Assembly: GCA_002499195.1 (NCBI GenBank)
Contig: DAKS01000057.1
Span: 4,351 to 15,624, forward strand
Direction: 5' to 3'
Source: Euryarchaeota archaeon UBA443
GTDB taxonomy: Archaea > Thermoplasmatota > Poseidoniia > Poseidoniales > Poseidoniaceae
Length of the DNA stretch: 11,274 bases
Below, piece after piece: positions 7,524 to 11,274 of the stretch. Below the pieces are notes generated by a model. It was not told the DNA's origin. It ran no database searches and saw only the letters and a program-made list of their open reading frames with translations. The position numbers and the translations under genes are program-made. Positions within the stretch are counted from its first letter, which is position 1, and each line of letters starts with the position of its first letter.

Positions 7524-7551
7524 CAACGATGGAGAAAAGGAGCCAATAATG

Positions 7552-7995
7552 TCACGATTCATTCTTTTCTTTGGATTCAAGGTTCGCGAACGAGATCAAG
7601 ACCATGATGCCAGCGGCCATCAGAATTGCAATACTGGTAACGATAAAGTGAATGATGTTGTAGAGAATTTGAGCGCGTTGAGATCCATTCTCTTCCATTA
7701 AGAACCCGCCCTGACTTGTGAGCAGTAAGGTCACAAGAATGCTAATAATTACAGCGTAAACCATTGAAATCCATGGCGCTGTTGGCTCCTTACGACTCTT
7801 CGAATACTGGAACATGTTCACAACAAAGAACACCGAGGCGATGGTGTAGGAAGTCAAGAAGGCATTCAAGAAACGTGTCAAACCTCGTTCTGTATCGTAG
7901 GTGGAGTCTCCTTGGAGGAGAATTAGAATCATTGTTGGAAGAAGGAAAAGTAAACCTGCAATCACCAAATGACGTGGACCGATACGATTACTCAT
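7552..7995 (-). CDS. Four-TM membrane protein of unknown function
   Basis: A 147-residue protein with four predicted membrane helices at about 10-28, 44-63, 76-95 and 112-137 and a short charged C-terminus (LESKEKNES). No catalytic or transport motif is recognisable. The ATG at 7995 lies inside the end of the upstream membrane-protein gene (8-nt overlap) and is preceded by GGAGGTG at a spacing of about 6 nt. Translation is therefore probably coupled and the pair likely acts together. A TTG at 8008-8010 would add five residues but would use up the SD as coding sequence. I do not recognise the family; it could be an accessory subunit to the upstream seven-helix protein. Confidence 0.8.
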   Translation of the reverse strand: MSNRIGPRHLVIAGLLFLLPTMILILLQGDSTYDTERGLTRFLNAFLTSYTIASVFFVVNMFQYSKSRKEPTAPWISMVYAVIISILVTLLLTSQGGFLMEENGSQRAQILYNIIHFIVTSIAILMAAGIMVLISFANLESKEKNES

Positions 7996-8791
7996 CCTCG
8001 CCACCTCCAATATTTTGCTGAACTATATCTGAGGCCTTGACAAGTTGTTCTTGCGTTGGTGGAGGTAGTTTGTTGAGAGCAGGGCGCTTCCGCTCAAATT
8101 GCCAAATGGTTAGGCCAAAGACCAAGACGGTCAAACCAACACCTGAAAGAAAACCTAGTAAGTCGCTTGCAGCGAGTAGTACCGAGTTGTGAAATTCGTC
8201 CGAAGTTGTATTCGAGCCATCGAATAGAACGCTGAAGATCAAAAGCAACAACGAGAATCCTCCTGTAAGATAGAGGATACGTGAAGTTTGACTGATTCGC
8301 TGGCCGATGCGATTCACGATGTAACCGCCGGCTAGAAGGAAACTACTCATAGCTAGCAAGAACGTCGGCCTAAAAATCATCCAGAATCGGTTTGTTTCCC
8401 CCTCCCAAGAAGTTGAAGGGAGCATTGATGAATCATTCCAGTGCATTGCTTCGAACAGTGCGAATCCTAGAACGAACATCAAGAGTCCCATTGGCCGCAT
8501 ACGTGGTGAAAATCTTTGAACAGGGATATCTCCGGCAAACAATGCAATATAGAGTCCAATGGACATTAGAAGAAGCGAAGGCAGAATACTCACAAATAAG
8601 GCACTTGATGCTGCAGAAGGTGAAGATGGAACTGTAAGAAACGATACACTGAATAAGATCAGACCGATAAAGCCAAGAATTTTCCCTGCTTTTTGTGCGG
8701 AACCATCCTTTCGAAATTGGAGGCCAAGCGACAAAAACAACATGCCTAGGGGCGCCCAGAGCATCAGTGCGACCTTGAGGTCATTTTCCAT
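7988..8791 (-). CDS. Seven-TM membrane protein of unknown function
   Basis: A 267-residue protein with about seven predicted membrane helices at roughly 6-25, 36-54, 64-86, 99-115, 140-160, 172-190 and 204-230. A hydrophilic tail (QFERKRPALNKLPPPTQEQ... ending IGGGEDE) follows. The Arg/Lys-rich segment after the last helix suggests that the tail is cytoplasmic. There is no retinal-binding lysine motif in helix 7 or other rhodopsin signature, and no recognisable transporter motif, so I leave it unnamed. The ATG at 8791 has no clear SD. AT-rich elements at 8813-8840 could give a leaderless or short-leader mRNA. The gene diverges from the eL44 cluster and overlaps the following four-TM gene by 8 nt, forming a two-gene membrane unit. 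Confidence 0.8.
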   Translation of the reverse strand: MENDLKVALMLWAPLGMLFLSLGLQFRKDGSAQKAGKILGFIGLILFSVSFLTVPSSPSAASSALFVSILPSLLLMSIGLYIALFAGDIPVQRFSPRMRPMGLLMFVLGFALFEAMHWNDSSMLPSTSWEGETNRFWMIFRPTFLLAMSSFLLAGGYIVNRIGQRISQTSRILYLTGGFSLLLLIFSVLFDGSNTTSDEFHNSVLLAASDLLGFLSGVGLTVLVFGLTIWQFERKRPALNKLPPPTQEQLVKASDIVQQNIGGGEDE

Positions 8792-8812
8792 GTTGGTCTT
8801 TCATGGCTCTCG

Positions 8813-8840
8813 ACTTATCAATATGGCTGAAAATATGCTT
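8813..8840 (-). promoter_or_regulatory. AT-rich promoter region for the two membrane-protein genes
   Basis: The minus strand contains AGCATATTTT (8831-8840) and CATATTGATAAG (8813-8824). The second is about 28 nt before the ATG and would give a near-leaderless mRNA. The first is the better AT-run and would give a leader of about 18 nt. Sequence alone does not decide between them. Confidence 0.35.
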
Positions 8841-8878
8841 TTTCTTGGGCTTTTTGAGGCGATTCATGCGACGACAGC

Positions 8879-8886
8879 AATAAATA
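8879..8886 (+). promoter_or_regulatory. TATA box of the eL44 translation cluster
   Basis: AATAAATA lies about 40 nt before the eL44 ATG. A transcript starting about 25 nt downstream would have a short leader containing AGGTGAT (8912-8918), the Shine-Dalgarno sequence of eL44. Confidence 0.45.
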
Positions 8887-8922
8887 CCCGTCGATGGTCG
8901 CCAAACTGTTCAGGTGATGACC

Positions 8923-9207
8923 ATGGTAAAGATGCCACGTCAAATTAAGCGTTACAGCCCTTCAGCAGGTAAGCATACGCTACACACTGTTGAACGTGTC
9001 AAGAAGAAGCGTGCTTCGGAACTTCGCTGGGGTCAGCGACGTTTCCGTAAGGTTATGCGAGGATATCGAGGTTTCCCACGTCCTAAGCCTGATGGCCGTG
9101 AAAAGCCAACTAAGCGTGTGAACATTCTCTACCGTTGTACTGAGACTGGAAAAGCTCACTACGCACCATGCAAGCGAGCCAAGAAGTTCGAGCTTGTTGA
9201 TCGATGA
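8923..9207 (+). CDS. rpl44e: Large-subunit ribosomal protein eL44 (L44e), zinc ligands lost
   Basis: A 94-residue basic protein of the large subunit, near the tRNA exit site. Family features are clear: MVKMPRQIKRY, then GKHTLHTVERV at 16-26, KPTKRVNILYRC at 61-72, and a GKAH...KRAKKFEL end. Archaeal L44e normally binds zinc through two CxxC pairs. Here the first pair reads SPSA (12-15) and the second CTET (72-75), so three of four ligands are gone, leaving Cys72 and an extra Cys83. ATG 8923 is chosen because AGGTGAT lies four bases upstream. The GTG/ATG codons at 8914 and 8917 are in frame but overlap that SD. It is the first gene of a cluster with eS27, aIF2-alpha and Nop10. Confidence 0.96.
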   Translation: MVKMPRQIKRYSPSAGKHTLHTVERVKKKRASELRWGQRRFRKVMRGYRGFPRPKPDGREKPTKRVNILYRCTETGKAHYAPCKRAKKFELVDR

Positions 9208-9216
9208 GGTGAAAAT

Positions 9217-9387
9217 ATGGTTGGCCAGTTTATGAAAGTCTCCTGCAAAGATTGTGGTAATGAATCCGTAATTTTCTCTCGTGCTACCACAGTCATTTCA
9301 TGTGACGTTTGTGGCGCTACGCTCACAAACCCATCCGGTGGAAAAGCGGGACTAGTTGGCTGTACTGTTCTCGAAACGATGGAATGA
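9217..9387 (+). CDS. rps27e: Small-subunit ribosomal protein eS27 (S27e)
   Basis: A 56-residue zinc-ribbon protein of the archaeal/eukaryotic small ribosomal subunit. The sequence begins MVGQFMKVSC and has CKDC (10-13) and CDVC (29-32), the four zinc ligands, then GATLTNPSGGKAGLVGCTVLE, the typical S27e C-terminal half. Length matches archaeal S27e (about 55-65 residues). It starts 9 nt after the eL44 stop with GAGGTGA (9206-9212) as SD at a 4-nt spacing. The next gene, aIF2-alpha, starts 15 nt after its stop, and that gap is entirely filled by a hairpin. Confidence 0.97.
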   Translation: MVGQFMKVSCKDCGNESVIFSRATTVISCDVCGATLTNPSGGKAGLVGCTVLETME

Positions 9388-9402
9388 GGAGGCTGAGCCT
9401 CC
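9388..9402 (+). promoter_or_regulatory. Perfect hairpin burying the aIF2-alpha Shine-Dalgarno
   Basis: GGAGGC-TGA-GCCTCC: a 6-bp perfect GC-rich stem with a 3-nt loop, filling exactly the gap between the eS27 stop (9385-9387) and the aIF2-alpha ATG (9403). The 5' arm holds GGAGG, the only SD candidate for aIF2-alpha. When folded, it would hide the SD, so translation would depend on ribosomes arriving from eS27 or on a factor that opens the stem. The structure is seen in the sequence; the regulatory role is inferred. Confidence 0.6.
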
Positions 9403-10191
9403 ATGCCAAAAACCGACCTTATCTATCCAGAAGAGGGCGAACTTGTCGTTGTCACCGTTGATAGCGTCAAGCAAAATGGTGCTGATGTATCCTTGGATGA
9501 GTATGAAGGTGTAACTGGTTTCATTTTCATTGGAGAAGTTGCAAGCGGATGGATCAAGAACATTCGACGTTTTGTACGAGAAGGTCAGCGACTCGTATGC
9601 AAAGTGATGCCAAGTCGAAGAGATGGCAGTTCGCTCAAACTTTCACTGAAATCAGTTTCTGAAGAACGCCGAAGAGATCGCCTTCAACGATGGAAGAATG
9701 AGCAGCGTGCTCATCAATTGTTCAAGGTCCTTTCAGAATCACAGAAGTGGGAGTCGGACTTTTCATCCGAACTTCAACTTGAATTGACACAGGTGTTCGA
9801 GACGTTGTATGGAGCCTTTGAGGAGGCAGCCATGCATGAAGGTTCGATCGTTGATGCAGGCTTTGAGGGCGAATGGATTCAACCATTTATCGAATTGGCT
9901 GTCGAAAACATCATCCCACCCTTCGTAGAAATCCGCGGCATTCTAACATTGAAGGTCGAGACAGGTAACGGTGTTGAAACGATTCGTGATGCACTCGTCG
10001 CTGCAGAGAAGATATCTTCTCCAAAGGATGAGATTGAAGTTCATTGCTACTATGATGGTGCGCCAGAGTATAGAATTGAATTGCGTGCACCAGATTTCAA
10101 GACGGCTGAAGATACTTGGGCATCATCCATTGAAGCCGTGGTTTCGATTATTGAGGAGGCGGGCGGGACCGCAGACTCTTATCGGGAGTGA
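9403..10191 (+). CDS. eif2a: Translation initiation factor aIF2, alpha subunit
   Basis: A 262-residue subunit of the heterotrimeric factor that delivers initiator Met-tRNA to the small subunit. Residues about 10-84 are an S1/OB RNA-binding domain with the family signature GVTGFIFIGEVASGWIKNIR and KLSLKSVS. Residues 88-170 are the central helical domain (SEERRRDRLQRWKNEQRA). Residues 173-262 are the alpha/beta domain that binds the gamma subunit. Length is typical for archaea. The usual ISEV of the S1 domain is IGEV here. The region of eukaryotic Ser51 reads VASGWIKNIRR, the usual archaeal form, without the eukaryotic phosphorylation context. ATG 9403 is immediately preceded by the SD-burying hairpin at 9388-9402. 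Nop10 begins 5 nt after the stop. Confidence 0.97.
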   Translation: MPKTDLIYPEEGELVVVTVDSVKQNGADVSLDEYEGVTGFIFIGEVASGWIKNIRRFVREGQRLVCKVMPSRRDGSSLKLSLKSVSEERRRDRLQRWKNEQRAHQLFKVLSESQKWESDFSSELQLELTQVFETLYGAFEEAAMHEGSIVDAGFEGEWIQPFIELAVENIIPPFVEIRGILTLKVETGNGVETIRDALVAAEKISSPKDEIEVHCYYDGAPEYRIELRAPDFKTAEDTWASSIEAVVSIIEEAGGTADSYRE

Positions 10192-10196
10192 GATAT

Positions 10197-10439
10197 ATGC
10201 CACGTCAACTTCTCCAACAGTGTGTTGATTGCGGGGCTTGGTGTTTGGAAACAACATGCCCTAAATGTGGGGGAACGGCCCAAGCTGCAGCACCATTGAA
10301 GTGGTCACCAGAAGATCATAGGGCTAACGTTCGACGCCAACTCAACAATGTTGAGGCGCCGGATTGGGCACAAACAATTCCAACACTACCTTCGGTCGAA
10401 GAAATGCGAATTGGTTCACAAAAACAAGAAGAAGAATGA
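10197..10439 (+). CDS. nop10: H/ACA RNP component Nop10
   Basis: An 80-residue homologue of Nop10, a core protein of H/ACA RNPs that helps place Cbf5 for RNA-guided pseudouridylation of rRNA. It starts MPRQLLQQCVDCGAWCL and has the zinc ribbon CVDC (9-12) and CPKC (20-23), then APLKWSPEDHRANVRRQ, close to the family's P-x-x-W/Y-S-P-x-D pattern. It is somewhat longer than typical archaeal Nop10 (about 55-65 residues) because of an extra tail after residue 55 (WAQTIPTLPSVEE... to QKQEEE). ATG 10197 lies 5 nt after the aIF2-alpha stop, with GGGAGTGA over that stop as SD. The in-frame GTG at 10188 is less likely. Confidence 0.93.
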   Translation: MPRQLLQQCVDCGAWCLETTCPKCGGTAQAAAPLKWSPEDHRANVRRQLNNVEAPDWAQTIPTLPSVEEMRIGSQKQEEE

Positions 10440-10455
10440 GGCTCTTTTGCCTCGT
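10436..10455 (+). terminator. Hairpin over the Nop10 stop, possible terminator or mRNA end
   Basis: ATGAGGC-TCTTTT-GCCTCGT forms a 7-bp stem (one G-T pair) with a 6-nt T-rich loop, beginning at the Nop10 stop. No long T-run follows, so it is not a textbook terminator. It marks the break between the packed cluster and the separately promoted PAC2-family gene. Confidence 0.35.
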
Positions 10456-10465
10456 TCGTTGTCAA

Positions 10466-10476
10466 ACATTATACCC
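10466..10476 (+). promoter_or_regulatory. TATA-like box of the PAC2-family gene
   Basis: ACATTATACCC, centred about 29 nt upstream of the ATG at 10500. Transcription would begin at or just before the start codon, giving a leaderless mRNA. The only nearby SD-like run (GGGTAAG) is weak and badly spaced. Confidence 0.45.
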
Positions 10477-10499
10477 CTTGATGAAAGGGTAAGTAATTC

Positions 10500-11252
10500 A
10501 TGACACTCCTTGTCGATGCTTTTGATGAGAATATCCTCAGCAATGTCGATATTGTTCTCTTTGCCCTGCCTGGGGTTGGAGATGTCGGAAAGAATGCGAT
10601 CGAGTTGTTGAATGAAGCAAATAATGCAACGCTTGCAGCCCGATTCATCCATCCAGGATTGACTCCATTGGCACGCTTAGATGAAGATGGTTTACTCGCT
10701 CCTCCTCACCTTATTGCTCATCGAATTGAAACACAAAATGGGACAACTATTCTGACCATCACTGGTCGAGGTCAACCAAGCGAATCGTACCAACAACACG
10801 ATTTCACAACTGAACTCTTGAAACATCTCTCGGGTGAAGGAATGGATGAAATCGTCGTTCTAGCAGGTTTGATGTCAACTCCTGAAGTCAAGGAAGCATT
10901 TGCAGTAGCCACATCGTCCTCTCATCGAGTCACTTTGGAAGAAAGAGGAGTAGACGTTCGTCGAGATCAACCATCTGGAGGTGCCATAGGAATGTCCGCA
11001 TTGATGGCATCACTTGCCCCACTGTTTGGATTAAAATCTGTATGTGCGATGGCAACAACAGTAGGGGCTAGTGGAGACGTACATGCCTCAATCCGCCTTT
11101 TGGAGTTCATATCCAAAGGATGGAATTTAGATATTCAAGCGCCTGAAAATACAACATCAAAATTACTAGCTAAATTGAATGAATTGGCTCCATCAGCAAA
11201 TACTGACCACGTTAGAGAATTGATGGAAGAACCTGACGCATTTTACATTTGA
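10500..11252 (+). CDS. PAC2-family protein with C-terminal HbYX motif (probable proteasome assembly chaperone/activator)
   Basis: A 250-residue member of the PAC2 family (COG2047-type), related to eukaryotic proteasome assembly chaperones PAC1/PAC2 and archaeal PbaA/PbaB. The glycine-rich segment after the first core strand, IVLFALPGVGDVGKNAIELL (18-37), is characteristic. VVLAGLMSTPEV (119-130), PSGGAIGMSALM (158-169) and the long C-terminal helical part also fit. The last residues are DAFYI: Phe-Tyr-Ile is a hydrophobic-Tyr-X (HbYX) end, the motif used by PAN and some PAC2 proteins to dock into pockets of the 20S proteasome alpha ring. Its place after Nop10 in the translation cluster is conserved in archaea. 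It has its own TATA-like box. The family is clear; the proteasome role is inferred from family and motif. Confidence 0.9.
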   Translation: MTLLVDAFDENILSNVDIVLFALPGVGDVGKNAIELLNEANNATLAARFIHPGLTPLARLDEDGLLAPPHLIAHRIETQNGTTILTITGRGQPSESYQQHDFTTELLKHLSGEGMDEIVVLAGLMSTPEVKEAFAVATSSSHRVTLEERGVDVRRDQPSGGAIGMSALMASLAPLFGLKSVCAMATTVGASGDVHASIRLLEFISKGWNLDIQAPENTTSKLLAKLNELAPSANTDHVRELMEEPDAFYI

Positions 11253-11253
11253 G

Positions 11254-11274
11254 CGCCGAGAGAGGGATTTGAAC
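11254..11274 (-). tRNA. 3' end of a tRNA gene, probably tRNA-Ser (partial)
   Basis: On the minus strand the last bases read GTTCAAAT-CCCTC-TCTCGGC-G: G53, a seven-base T-loop TTCAAAT, the 3' side of the T-stem, the 3' acceptor strand, then discriminator G73. No CCA is encoded. The acceptor implies a 5' end of GCCGAGA; with G73 this fits archaeal tRNA-Ser best, but the anticodon lies outside the window. The 3' end is one base from the PAC2-family stop, so the two genes converge with almost no gap. Confidence 0.75.

Noticed and set aside
7241..7549. Overlapping open frames on both strands around the eL37 gene (plus 7241-7549, minus 7250-7486).
   Set aside because: They have no recognisable family, while the alternative minus frame 7299-7478 encodes an intact eL37 with four zinc cysteines and a good SD.
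7988..8791. Seven membrane helices suggested a rhodopsin, common in marine planktonic archaea.
   Set aside because: There is no retinal-binding Lys in helix 7 and no helix 3 carboxylate motif; the helix spacing and sequence do not resemble rhodopsins.
9159..9404. Minus-strand open frame across the eS27 gene.
   Set aside because: It is a shadow of eS27 (9217-9387), which is identified by its two CxxC motifs and strong SD.
1..11274. Search for insertion sequences, integrases, toxin-antitoxin pairs or defence genes.
   Set aside because: No transposase, recombinase, nuclease or toxin signature, and no terminal inverted repeats with target duplications, were seen. The partial tRNA at the right edge is a possible integration site, but nothing next to it in this window is mobile.

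Overview
The window is archaeal. It carries the ribosomal/translation cluster eL44 - eS27 - aIF2-alpha - Nop10 - PAC2-family protein, plus eL37 next to purF, all in archaeal/eukaryotic form. Moderate-to-low GC, a large Sec-exported protein with thrombospondin type 3 repeats, and an E. coli-like PurF together suggest a marine planktonic euryarchaeon of the Marine Group II type (Poseidoniales) or a relative. That placement is inferred from gene content, not from a marker-gene comparison.

Layout. Positions 2-73 hold the last codons of an unidentified plus-strand gene that overlaps a convergent gene by four bases. Positions 70-2407 (minus) hold a probable two-gene unit: a beta-propeller protein with an acidic linker and a PKD-like domain, then a metallo-beta-lactamase-fold hydrolase. 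A 106-bp divergent promoter region separates it from a 1051-residue surface protein (2514-5669, plus). That protein has a signal peptide, an IPT/TIG domain that appears to be interrupted by a seven-bladed propeller, a long calcium-binding TSP3 stalk, one membrane span, and a cytoplasmic tail ending in an aromatic motif. Positions 5699-7478 (minus) encode eL37 and PurF. eL37 is only 59 residues and starts with TTG. Positions 7552-8791 (minus) encode two translationally coupled membrane proteins of unknown function.

From 8923 to 11252 (plus) runs the conserved archaeal translation cluster. eL44, eS27, aIF2-alpha and Nop10 are tightly packed. The PAC2-family gene follows after 60 nt with its own TATA-like element, and its product ends in Phe-Tyr-Ile, a match to the HbYX proteasome-docking motif. 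The window ends inside a minus-strand tRNA gene, probably tRNA-Ser.

Expression signals fall into two types. First genes of units tend to have an AT-rich TATA-like element 25-30 nt before the start codon, implying leaderless or very short-leader mRNAs. Several other genes (eL37, eL44, eS27, the second membrane protein) carry Shine-Dalgarno sequences. aIF2-alpha is special: its only SD lies in a perfect hairpin that abuts its start codon.

I see no mobile element, CRISPR array, defence cassette or other new multi-gene system. The most interesting points are the propeller inserted in a TIG domain, the HbYX end on the PAC2 protein, the aIF2-alpha hairpin, the loss of zinc ligands in eL44, and the bacterial-type PurF.
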